DNA from: Candidatus Aerophobota bacterium
Lineage (GTDB): Bacteria > Aerophobota > Aerophobia > Aerophobales > B3-G15
Assembly: GCA_014859225.1 (NCBI GenBank)
Contig: JACUUP010000102.1
Span: 1 to 5,198, forward strand
DNA: 5,198 bases
Reading direction: 5' to 3'
A program made the position numbers and the translations under genes. The notes beneath the pieces are model-generated. The model was not told the DNA's origin. It made no database searches and was given only the letters and a program-made list of their open reading frames with translations. Below, one piece after another: positions 1 through 5,198 of this stretch (the first letter of the stretch is position 1; each line of letters begins with the position of its first letter).

Positions 1-128
1 GGGATACAGTAGGTTAAAAGAAGCTCAAGCAGCTCGTAATCGCTAAGCCCCTCTGAGCCTGTTTTTCTGAATCTTTCTCTCAAGCGTTCCCTGTGCCCGA
101 GATAGTGAAGTTTAACGTTCTCATCCAT
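1..128 (-). CDS. radC: RadC family protein, N-terminal fragment (runs off the left edge)
   Basis: Translating the minus strand from the ATG at 128 gives 42 open codons to the window edge. They contain [10 protein letters not shown], then a Gly-Leu-Ser-Asp-Tyr-Glu segment and [10 protein letters not shown]. This is the typical beginning of RadC (UPF0758) proteins, the helical domain before the catalytic JAMM/MPN metal-binding domain, which lies outside the window. RadC was historically linked to DNA repair, but its real role is unsettled. The start is supported because the conserved block begins within about 10 residues of it; the SD is weak (AAGAAAAG-like). It is co-oriented with the antiporter operon but separated from mrpD by 123 bases holding a likely promoter, so it is probably its own transcription unit. 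The family call rests on recognising the N-terminus only. Confidence 0.88.
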   Translation of the reverse strand, partial: MDENVKLHYLGHRERLRERFRKTGSEGLSDYELLELLLTYCI

Positions 129-189
129 AACTTTTCTTTATTTTTTAAGAGATATCTTAAGGGTTGCAAATCAAACTTTGTACACTCTA

Positions 190-218
190 AGTTTAGTATG
201 ATTACTGATTAATGTCAA
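190..218 (-). promoter_or_regulatory. Sigma70-type promoter for radC
   Basis: On the minus strand a perfect TTGACA (218-213) is followed after exactly 17 bases by TAAACT (195-190), which matches TATAAT at 4 of 6 positions. Transcription would start near 183, giving a leader of about 55 bases before the radC ATG at 128. Position and spacing fit well; the -10 is imperfect and the assignment is by eye. Confidence 0.5.
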
Positions 219-251
219 TGAATTTTTTACACCATCTGAAAAATTATGTGT

Positions 252-1916
252 TTAAAATTGAACGAAACCCTTTGCTACTATCCAGCTCAATAGAATAAAA
301 ATTAAAAATGTCACCACTACAAGTAAAATAGAGTTGTTAAGCCCTAAACGAAAACCTCGTATAAAACGAAGCGTTTTTTTGCCGGGTGAGCTTCGTATGA
401 AAAGATACAGGGCAAAACCCAAGCCCACCATAAGCAAAGTAGCAACCAGTTGATGTAGAGAGTAAACAGTAGGAATAATGTCTAGTTTTCTGCCCGTCAC
501 AAAGGTATCAAGTGTTCGTATCCAGAAATGGGGTGCAATACCTGTTGCCAGGCAAATGATAGAGAGTGCAACAAGGGATAAACGCATCTTTGCGGGTATT
601 TTGTAAGAGATAAAAGATGTCTTTTCCTTATTGGGTTTACCTGTGAAGATTCCTGATAGCTTGAGAAACGAAGTTACGGTAATAATACTGGATAAAAAAA
701 TAAAAAAATAAACCACAGGATGTTTATTTAAAGAAATAGAAATGAGAGCTTTACTTGCATATCCATCAAAAGGTGGTATGCCACAAATAGCAAGCATTCC
801 GACTAAAAATGAGAAAAAAACGGTAGGCATTTTTTTTCTAAGAGCACCTAACTTATGAATGTGTCTTTGTCCAGTTGCATATATGACAGAGCCTATGCAT
901 AAAAATAAAAGAGATTTGAAAAAGGCATGATTTAAAAGGTGATAGTAAGAGGCATCAAGAGCAAGAGGTCTACCTACGCCAAAACTTACTACTATGAAAC
1001 CTATCTGGGAGATAGAATGGTAGGCAAGAAGCTTTTTGCTGTCTACTTGAGCTACCGCCCAGATGACTCCCAGGAAGGCGGTAAAAGCTCCAACCCACAA
1101 AAATATGTGCTCAATATCAAAAGCTTGGAAAAGAAGAATAATACGCCATATTGCAAGGAACGAGACCTTAATTGCGATACCTGAAAGGATAGCAGAGACA
1201 GGATGAGGTGCAAATGCATGTGCATCTGGAAGCCAGATGTGCAGGGGAATAAAAGCAGCTTTAATTCCTATGCCCACTACAAAGCAGATGAGTGCAAGAT
1301 TGAGGGTAAAATCACTGTTACCTGCTTTAGACATCAAATTAGCTATATCATTCAGGGAAAGAACACCTGTATGCTGGTATAAAATGACAATTCCCAGGAG
1401 AAAAAACCCCATCCCCAGGCTGCTTATAAGTAGATAGTTAAAACTTGCCAGTATAGATTTTGTTTTCCCTTCATAGGCGATGAGGATGTAGCTTGCTATG
1501 GAGAAAATTTCAAAGAAGACAAACATATTAAAAATATCACCAGTGAGTGTAACCCCTTGCATACCGGCTATGAAAATGAGGAATACAAAATAAAATAAGT
1601 TGCCGTGTTCTTTCTCTGCCCAGGCAAAAATGAGGGCAAAAAGAGCAACCACCATACTCATACAGGAGCTAATCCAGGCAAATCCATCCATATGGAGACT
1701 TATTCCCAGAGGCTCTTTCCACCCACCTACAGAGTAGCTGACAACATCGCCTCTGAAGATGGGTGGAAAAAGCACAGCTAAAAGTGCCATGCAAATAAGG
1801 GTGGCTCCTATGCTGACAATTTGTGCAAGTTGTAGGTGAGGTATATATTTATCTATTAAACAAAAAAAACTTGCTATGAGGGGGATAATTACGATTAAAA
1901 TGACCAGATTATTCAT
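252..1916 (-). CDS. mrpD: Mrp/Mbh antiporter subunit D (MrpD/MnhD/MbhH-like, NuoN/NuoM family)
   Basis: Large proton-translocating membrane subunit of an Mrp-type Na+/H+ antiporter or Mbh-type complex. From the ATG at 1916 it is 554 aa with about 14-16 hydrophobic helices. The Proton_antipo_M core is clear: FFEIFSIASY with Glu136 in TM5, GIKAAFIPLHIWLPDAHAFA with Lys219 in TM7, Lys250 in TM8, then KKLLAYHSISQIGF (Lys294/295, His300) and NHAFFKSLLF. Glu136 corresponds to the essential Glu137 described for Bacillus MrpD. That numbering supports this start over an in-frame ATG at 2021, which would overlap mrpC by more than 100 bases. The gene overlaps mrpC by 8 bases, implying coupled translation; its own SD is poor. 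It is somewhat longer than the roughly 500 aa usual for MrpD, with an extra C-terminal hydrophobic helix. MrpD and MbhH cannot be told apart here. No convincing terminator follows it. Confidence 0.93.
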   Translation of the reverse strand: MNNLVILIVIIPLIASFFCLIDKYIPHLQLAQIVSIGATLICMALLAVLFPPIFRGDVVSYSVGGWKEPLGISLHMDGFAWISSCMSMVVALFALIFAWAEKEHGNLFYFVFLIFIAGMQGVTLTGDIFNMFVFFEIFSIASYILIAYEGKTKSILASFNYLLISSLGMGFFLLGIVILYQHTGVLSLNDIANLMSKAGNSDFTLNLALICFVVGIGIKAAFIPLHIWLPDAHAFAPHPVSAILSGIAIKVSFLAIWRIILLFQAFDIEHIFLWVGAFTAFLGVIWAVAQVDSKKLLAYHSISQIGFIVVSFGVGRPLALDASYYHLLNHAFFKSLLFLCIGSVIYATGQRHIHKLGALRKKMPTVFFSFLVGMLAICGIPPFDGYASKALISISLNKHPVVYFFIFLSSIITVTSFLKLSGIFTGKPNKEKTSFISYKIPAKMRLSLVALSIICLATGIAPHFWIRTLDTFVTGRKLDIIPTVYSLHQLVATLLMVGLGFALYLFIRSSPGKKTLRFIRGFRLGLNNSILLVVVTFLIFILLSWIVAKGFVQF

Positions 1917-2247
1917 GTTCCGATTTCTTTTGTATCTTGTAGATGCTAAGAGTTTTATGGCGCCGGTAAATTTTAATAATGAAAGATAGAGCAAGAGCAG
2001 TAAGAGATATACCAATGACAATAGCTGTTAGCATCAATGCCTGGGGAAGAGGATCAACAATATCTTTTATCCCTCTCTCCATTATTGGAGCAGTTGAGCC
2101 GGTGCGGGAGCCAAGATAGATAAAAAAAATAACTATTGAGCTGTTGAAGATATTAAGAGCTATAACCTTTTTAATTAAATTGTCTTTTTTAACCATTCCC
2201 CAGATTCCCAGGATGAAAAGTCCAATGATAAGATATCCAGCTATCAT
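1909..2247 (-). CDS. mrpC: Mrp/Mbh antiporter subunit C (MrpC/MnhC/MbhG-like, NuoK family)
   Basis: Small three-helix membrane subunit homologous to NuoK of complex I; it packs against MrpD in the antiporter module. The 112-aa product matches the usual MrpC length. Helices lie at about residues 2-18, 26-45 and 70-92. The family signature DPLPQALMLTAIVIG (about 65-79) is intact, including Thr74, equivalent to a threonine (Thr75) studied in Bacillus MrpC. The ATG at 2247 follows the mrpB stop after 4 bases; the nearest SD (AGGGA) sits rather far upstream (about 11 bases), so translation may depend on mrpB. The last 8 bases overlap mrpD. The C-terminus is basic and polar, as expected for a cytoplasmic tail. 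Confidence 0.94.
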   Translation of the reverse strand: MIAGYLIIGLFILGIWGMVKKDNLIKKVIALNIFNSSIVIFFIYLGSRTGSTAPIMERGIKDIVDPLPQALMLTAIVIGISLTALALSFIIKIYRRHKTLSIYKIQKKSEHE

Positions 2248-2251
2248 TTAT

Positions 2252-2668
2252 TTATTTTTCCCTGAAAAAATAAAAACAGATAAGGCTAATTCCCGCTCCC
2301 ACCTTAAGACCTATTATAATGTTCAGAAAAAATATAAACCCGCCACTTGGTACTTCTCCTGCTTCTCCTAAGGGAAGAAAATTCTCCAGAAAAAATTTGC
2401 CGGCTAAAAGGCCCACTATTCCTATAAGAAGAAAGAGAAAAAAGGCTGATGTCTCCAGAAGACTTATTTTTTCCGTTGGAAATAACTTTTGTACCTGGGT
2501 CACTCCTTTGCTCAGGCAAAGAAGGATAACTGCGGAGGCTAAAACCACTCCTCCCTGGAAGCCTCCTCCGGGCGAGAGATGTCCAAAGGATATAAGGTAA
2601 AGACCAAAAAGCAAAATATAAGGTGCAAGTTTCCTTGATATCATGTCAACTATTTCTGATTCCTTCAT
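2252..2668 (-). CDS. mrpB: Mrp/Mbh antiporter subunit B (MnhB domain, MbhF-like)
   Basis: The 138-aa membrane protein carries the MnhB domain (PF04039-type) over nearly its full length. The hallmark is GHLSPGGGFQGGVV at about residues 29-42, between the first and second hydrophobic helices, followed by two further hydrophobic segments. In Mrp and Mbh complexes this subunit bridges the MrpC/MrpD part and the MbhD/MbhE helices, next to the proposed sodium path. The ATG at 2668 overlaps the mbhE stop as ATGA and has a good SD (AAGGTG, 5 bases upstream), so coupled translation is likely. The separate MbhE-type gene in front shows that this is the short, MbhF-style form. Nothing looks broken. Confidence 0.93.
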   Translation of the reverse strand: MKESEIVDMISRKLAPYILLFGLYLISFGHLSPGGGFQGGVVLASAVILLCLSKGVTQVQKLFPTEKISLLETSAFFLFLLIGIVGLLAGKFFLENFLPLGEAGEVPSGGFIFFLNIIIGLKVGAGISLICFYFFREK

Positions 2669-2931
2669 TTTTTCACCTTAAAAATAGCAATTATTCCTGA
2701 TACTGCTAAAAGTAAAACGATAGTCTCTCCCAGAGTGTCAAATGCTCTATAGCTAAGATATATGGAAGATACAAGGTTTATTGCCCCTGTTTCTTGCACT
2801 CCCCGGGAATAAAAATGCTCTTTTAAGTTTGTGCGGGGAATTAAGCTAAAATCCATACCTTTGATTAAAACCAGTCCTAAAATTATAAAAATTAATATCT
2901 CAAAGAAAAGCTTTACTATTTTGAATCTCAT
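2665..2931 (-). CDS. mbhE: MbhE-like antiporter subunit (equivalent to the C-terminal end of MrpA / start of MrpB)
   Basis: The 88-aa protein has an N-terminal hydrophobic helix (about residues 8-25), a polar middle, the conserved stretch ETGAINLVSSIYLSYRAFDTLGE (about 45-67), and a C-terminal helix. The ETGA...N.V...I...YRAFDTLGE pattern identifies the MbhE family (PF20501-type), which is fused into MrpA or MrpB in classical Mrp systems but separate in Mbh-type clusters. I chose the ATG at 2931, although the frame is open further upstream. This ATG overlaps the mbhD stop as ATGA and follows several SD-like GGAGG repeats, one 7 bases away. The longer reading would overlap mbhD by more than 130 bases and give an implausible Cys/Gly-rich N-terminus. 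Confidence 0.88.
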   Translation of the reverse strand: MRFKIVKLFFEILIFIILGLVLIKGMDFSLIPRTNLKEHFYSRGVQETGAINLVSSIYLSYRAFDTLGETIVLLLAVSGIIAIFKVKK

Positions 2932-3173
2932 TCCTCTTCCTCCACCTCCTCTTTTCTTCGGGTTTTGTTTATGGTCAACACAAAAATTACTGTAGCAACA
3001 CCTGCGCCCACCGCCGCCTCCGCAATTGCAACATCGGGTGCATGTAAATAGTAAAAAAGCAGTGAGCAAAGCAGGCTAAATATTGCAAGGCAGATAACCG
3101 CATTTAAAAGGTCTTTAAATTCCAACGATAAAATTCCCAGGATTATGAGCAAAATAAGAATGGTCTCAGTCAT
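2928..3173 (-). CDS. mbhD: MbhD-like antiporter subunit (DUF4040 / MrpA C-terminal domain)
   Basis: The 81-aa protein has three hydrophobic helices (about residues 3-17, 24-43 and 50-67) and the conserved block HAPDVAIAEAAVGAGVATV (about 44-62). This is the hallmark of the MbhD/DUF4040 family (PF13244-type), homologous to late helices of MrpA and NuoJ. It forms part of the ion path of Mrp/Mbh complexes. It ends in a basic then strongly acidic tail (KTRRKEEVEEEE), whose Glu codons also supply the SD repeats for mbhE. The ATG at 3173 is the only reasonable start: an in-frame stop lies two codons upstream. The bases in front of it contain no SD, unlike most genes here. It is the first antiporter gene in the window; the MrpE, F and G-type genes that normally precede it are absent. 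Confidence 0.88.
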   Translation of the reverse strand: MTETILILLIILGILSLEFKDLLNAVICLAIFSLLCSLLFYYLHAPDVAIAEAAVGAGVATVIFVLTINKTRRKEEVEEEE

Positions 3174-3289
3174 GTTTTAATATTTTTCTATTTAATTGGC
3201 AAACCTTACTAAAAATGCAATACCTATTATTTCCAAAAATCAGTCTATCCTGTGGAATTAAACTTTCTAATTTTTTCTGCTTGGGAAAT
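3174..3289 (-). other. Junction between antiporter operon and restriction-modification remnant; no gene seen
   Basis: This AT-rich gap of 116 bases lies where the 3' end of another mrp/mbh gene, or an operon promoter, would be expected. I found no SD before the ATG at 3173, no -35/-10 pair with good spacing, and no strong hairpin. It may be the boundary of an old rearrangement. Confidence 0.4.
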
Positions 3290-3538
3290 TCAAATGTTGT
3301 ATTCTGTCCTATGTTCATAAAGACATTCTTTCACAAATTTTGTGATTTGGTCAAATTCTTCTTTAGTGACATCCCGCCAATTTTCCTCAGTGATTGGCTC
3401 AATCTCCCAACCAAAACCATAATTGTTATTTTGTGCAGCCCAATAATATATTTTATCTTTATATTCAACTTTCCCACCAGCCAGCCAATCGTCAAATTGG
3501 TCACGGTGATATTGGGAATCAACAATTATTTTAATCAC
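3290..3538 (-). CDS. Hypothetical 82-aa acidic protein of unknown function
   Basis: I do not recognise this family. The product is small, soluble and acidic, rich in aromatics, with several Trp and Tyr (for example IYYWAAQNNNYGFGWEIEP at about residues 30-48) and a C-terminal segment that looks helical (VTKEEFDQITKFVKECLYEH). There is no signal peptide or membrane segment. It begins with GTG at 3538, preceded by a strong SD (AAGGGGGT, about 7 bases upstream); a stop a few codons upstream rules out a longer form. It follows a relic of the nuclease gene's 3' end, so it probably belonged to the restriction locus. Any role as an accessory or immunity protein is only a guess. Confidence 0.65.
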   Translation of the reverse strand: MIKIIVDSQYHRDQFDDWLAGGKVEYKDKIYYWAAQNNNYGFGWEIEPITEENWRDVTKEEFDQITKFVKECLYEHRTEYNI

Positions 3539-3543
3539 AATTT

Positions 3544-3573
3544 CTACCCCCTTCTTTCAGTGATTCCAAATTG
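3544..3573 (-). pseudogene. Relic of a second copy of the nuclease gene's 3' end
   Basis: On the minus strand these bases read Q F G I T E R R G stop. The last nine codons of the HARE-HTH nuclease gene (4007-3978) read Q F G I I G K G G stop. The match is codon for codon, with the same number of residues before the stop, and 23 of 30 bases agree by my count, including an unbroken run over QFGI. In both places the end of the reading frame supplies the SD for a downstream GTG-started gene. Upstream of this stretch the resemblance stops and the frame closes at 3612-3610, so only the tail survives. The stretch is short, but the codon-level match makes chance unlikely. Confidence 0.5.
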
Positions 3574-3669
3574 TCCACCCACGTAGGTCACAGTGAATTG
3601 TAAGCATGCTCAACTTACATTTCAACAACATATACTGGGATGAATTTAAGACTACCCGGTACATAAATT

Positions 3670-3975
3670 CTACAATTCTTGGTGTTTCAACCAAGCAGAT
3701 ACAGTGTCTTCTTTTTGTTCCTTCCTAAGGTTTAACGCTTTCTTTTTGATCTTATTAAGCGTAACAACATCAACTTTGTTCATATCTACCCATAATTCAT
3801 CTTCCTTACTTCCTTGCCCGAATTGCTCACCAGATACTACAAAAATTTCTCCATTGTTTAGAATAAATTCAAGTGCGCCCCAACCTGTAAGATCTTCTTT
3901 AGAATTTCTTTCTCTGACGAATAATATTCCTATTTTATTTGCTCTCTCAATAAAATGTTTTTTTGTTGTATCCAC
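3670..3975 (-). CDS. Hypothetical 101-aa protein coupled to the restriction nuclease gene
   Basis: I do not recognise this family. The product appears soluble: an N-terminal helix-like, basic segment (KKHFIERANKIGILFVRER), a likely beta-rich middle (WGALEFILNNGEIFVVSGEQ, about residues 32-51), and a Lys-rich helical C-terminus. The start is GTG at 3975, only 2 bases after the nuclease stop, with a perfect GGAGG 6 bases upstream that lies inside the last nuclease codons. An ATG two bases upstream is in another frame that closes after 15 codons. The arrangement implies coupled expression with the nuclease, so an accessory or regulatory role in the restriction locus is possible but unproven. Confidence 0.7.
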   Translation of the reverse strand: MDTTKKHFIERANKIGILFVRERNSKEDLTGWGALEFILNNGEIFVVSGEQFGQGSKEDELWVDMNKVDVVTLNKIKKKALNLRKEQKEDTVSAWLKHQEL

Positions 3976-3977
3976 AT

Positions 3978-4748
3978 TTATCCTCCTTTTCCAATGATTC
4001 CAAATTGTTCCCGCCTCTCGTTATGTACTAAGGCAGAGTTATATAATTCTTCTAACTCCTTATAAAGTCTAAAGATAAATCTATCTCTAAACTCCCTAAA
4101 CGGCGTCTGGCTGACATATTGATTGAATAAATCTTTTTCCTTTGCGCTTGGTCCAATTATAAAAAATTGAGCAGGAAATCTTCTTGGTATTTTTAACAAT
4201 CTATCCAAACCAGATTTTACTCTTGTTGTTTCCTCTACTTCAAAAGCGTAAACTGGAAAAAGTCCGTAGTCATCTTCATCAAACCACAATGTATCTACCT
4301 CTCTAATTTTTGCTAAGTTAGGACCCTTAAAGATGCTAGTGCAATTTGAGACAGTCACAAAATCTCTTAACGGTTTATCTTGGAAAGTTCTGATAGTTTG
4401 GTCATGTGGGGGTGCGTAAGTTTCATATCCGTAAATTTTACCGAGTGTAACTAACATTCCTTGAGCGATTCCGTGATCAACCTCTGGTTCTTTAGTAAAA
4501 CCTTGCGACTCAGGCTTTAGTGAAATTTCTTCCACAACTTTATAAATACCACTTTTCTCGGGTAACACTGGCTCAAAAATCTTATATTGCCTTACAACTC
4601 GCCTAATAGTATCCTGCCAAGTCGGATTAGTCTTAGTTTTGGGATGACCTTTTACGATTTTATTAATCTCAGATAAATGACCTTGCCCACCTAATTCTAA
4701 TAAAGCATTCCTGACAACATCTTTCCAAGTTAATTTCTCCTCTTTCAT
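3978..4748 (-). CDS. HARE-HTH domain protein with PD-(D/E)XK-like nuclease region, probable type II restriction endonuclease
   Basis: The 256-aa soluble protein starts with a HARE-HTH winged-helix domain at about residues 5-72 (LTWKDVVRNALLEL, then HLSEINKIV and a late GIYKV strand). This DNA-binding module is common at the front of restriction enzymes. The rest resembles a PD-(D/E)XK fold: a helix DHGIAQGMLVTLGKIYG (91-107), VDTLWFDE (Asp152), and YAFEVEETTRVKSGLDRLL with Glu170 and Glu172. The core would be Asp152...Glu170-Val-Glu172, with Glu in place of the usual final Lys. I infer nuclease function from this pattern and from the methyltransferase remnant directly upstream. The ATG at 4748 overlaps the remnant's stop (ATGA) and has an SD-like GAGGGTG. 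The frame looks intact, which is odd for a restriction enzyme without a working partner methylase in view. It could be inactive, or protected by a methylase elsewhere. Confidence 0.78.
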   Translation of the reverse strand: MKEEKLTWKDVVRNALLELGGQGHLSEINKIVKGHPKTKTNPTWQDTIRRVVRQYKIFEPVLPEKSGIYKVVEEISLKPESQGFTKEPEVDHGIAQGMLVTLGKIYGYETYAPPHDQTIRTFQDKPLRDFVTVSNCTSIFKGPNLAKIREVDTLWFDEDDYGLFPVYAFEVEETTRVKSGLDRLLKIPRRFPAQFFIIGPSAKEKDLFNQYVSQTPFREFRDRFIFRLYKELEELYNSALVHNERREQFGIIGKGG

Positions 4749-5045
4749 GATAAATCACCCTCTTTGGAATCTGTATAATGAATAATATTTGCATAGGGAG
4801 GATGAGCACAGATTAAATCTATTGAGTTATCTTTCAAAGATGATAAATCTCTTGCGTCACCAATTAGAAATCTTTAAAGAACTAATATTTAGTCCCTGTG
4901 ATTGAGTGATAAGTTTCTCGATATATCTAAATGTAACTCCATATTTTTGACCAATTTCTAAATCCGGAGTCCCTTTTACTTTTTCTTTTAAAATTGCTTC
5001 TTGAAGTTCTCTTTCATTTTTAAAATTTATTTTGCGATTGTTCAT
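4745..5045 (-). pseudogene. DNA methyltransferase (N4/N6-type), gutted remnant
   Basis: Two pieces of one methyltransferase lie in different frames. The first (ATG at 5045 to about 4872) carries the N-terminal part, including KGTPDLEIGQKYGVTFRYIE, a helix-turn-helix-like segment I associate with a family of RM methylases. The second (about 4871-4745) reads IGDARDLSSLKDNSIDLI, then HPPYANIIHYTDSKEGDLS, with catalytic motif IV (PPY) at 4801-4793, and stops at once. Missing are the SAM-binding motif (F-x-G-x-G type) expected between the pieces, and the whole C-terminal part after GDLS. The second frame is closed by a stop at 4876-4874, and the first ends at 4857. This fits an internal deletion plus a 3' deletion that joined the remnant directly to the nuclease gene. 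It cannot encode a working methylase. Confidence 0.82.
4857..5045 (-). CDS. Residual 62-aa reading frame from the methyltransferase N-terminus, HTH-like
   Basis: This is the part of the methyltransferase remnant that can still be translated from an ATG. Residues about 26-46 (TPDLEIGQKYGVTFRYIEKLI) look like a helix-turn-helix, preceded by a charged helix. The last four residues (ISNW) lie past the deletion point and are out of frame with the original protein. The SD is weak (AAGG, about 11 bases upstream). It may be made as a short peptide because the upstream promoter looks sound, but whether it has any function is unknown; it is most likely debris. Confidence 0.4.
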   Translation of the reverse strand: MNNRKINFKNERELQEAILKEKVKGTPDLEIGQKYGVTFRYIEKLITQSQGLNISSLKISNW

Positions 5046-5165
5046 ATTATCTTTTGCCTTATAAAATTAGAGAGGATTTGGGATTCCTATACCTTAAGTC
5101 CCGAAACAAAGTAGGCTATCATTTGGGTATATCAAATAAACATTGTCTTTGATCACTTATTATGA

Positions 5166-5194
5166 ATTATATCATATAAGAGCCTCACTACCAA
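5166..5194 (-). promoter_or_regulatory. Sigma70-type promoter (extended -10) for the restriction locus
   Basis: The minus strand shows TTGGTA (5194-5189), a 17-base spacer, and a perfect TATAAT (5171-5166) preceded by TG and one base, the extended -10 form. Transcription would start near 5159, giving a leader of about 115 bases before the ATG at 5045. It would drive the methyltransferase remnant, the nuclease gene and probably the small genes behind it. By-eye assignment; the -35 matches the consensus at 4 of 6 positions. Confidence 0.5.
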
Positions 5195-5198
5195 GAGC

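Noticed and set aside
219-251. Possible terminator after mrpD (AATTTTT...AAAAATT)
   Set aside because: The stem is only A/T pairs with a large loop and no GC core, so it is not convincing.
1917-2021. Earlier in-frame start for mrpD (ATG at 2021)
   Set aside because: It would overlap mrpC by more than 100 bases. The ATG at 1916 places the conserved Glu and Lys at the positions expected for MrpD.
2932-3069. In-frame upstream extension of mbhE giving a Cys/Gly-rich N-terminus
   Set aside because: It lies wholly inside mbhD in another frame, and the extension is just the shifted reading of mbhD codons. The ATG at 2931 has an ATGA overlap and SD.
3215-3586. Plus-strand open frame of 123 codons
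   Set aside because: It is antisense to the 82-aa gene and low in complexity (Phe/Ile/Pro-rich), with no recognisable motif, so I treat it as a shadow frame.
3599-3619. Inverted repeat TGTAAG / CTTACA with a 9-base loop
   Set aside because: The stem is only 6 bp and no T-run follows on either strand. Such repeats arise by chance in a window of this size.
3559-3666. Minus-strand frame of 35 codons starting at the ATG near 3666
   Set aside because: No SD, no motif, and it overlaps the better supported nuclease-tail relic in a different frame.
5159-5198. Possible C-terminal end of another gene at the right edge (open frame ending in a stop near 5155)
   Set aside because: Only about 14 codons are visible, they coincide with the promoter candidate, and no motif is seen.

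Overview
The window looks like an AT-rich bacterial chromosome. RadC at the left edge is a bacterial family, and most genes carry Shine-Dalgarno (SD) sites and overlap tightly. All genes I can support lie on the minus strand, so transcription runs from right to left. I cannot name the species from the sequence.

Right part (about 5198 to 3290) is a decayed restriction-modification (RM) locus. A sigma70-type promoter at the edge leads into the remains of a DNA methyltransferase. Its N-terminal part and its motif IV block (HPPY) survive, but the stretch between them is gone, the two pieces are in different frames, and the C-terminal half is missing. The remnant's stop overlaps the ATG of an intact 256-codon gene whose product has an N-terminal HARE-HTH domain and a PD-(D/E)XK-like nuclease region, the likely restriction enzyme of the pair. 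Next come two small genes of unknown function with GTG starts (101 and 82 aa). The first is coupled to the nuclease gene. The second is preceded by a relic of the same 3' end as the nuclease gene, matching codon for codon, which suggests an earlier duplication or module exchange.

Middle and left part (3173 to 252) is a compact operon for the membrane antiporter module of an Mrp/Mbh-type complex, in the order mbhD, mbhE, mrpB, mrpC, mrpD. Four of the five genes overlap the one upstream, and mrpC starts 4 bases after mrpB. These subunits form the cation/proton-translocating part of Mrp antiporters and of membrane-bound hydrogenase-type complexes. The three small subunits that usually come first (MrpE, MrpF and MrpG, equal to MbhA, B and C) are not in the window; the RM remnant sits where they would be expected. 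The first antiporter gene has no SD and no clear promoter, so the operon may have lost its 5' end.

Left edge (128 to 1) holds the start of radC, with its own promoter in the gap after mrpD. Gene-free stretches are short (129-251, 3174-3289, 3539-3669, 5046-5198). Apart from the promoters and the relic tail listed, I saw nothing convincing in them.
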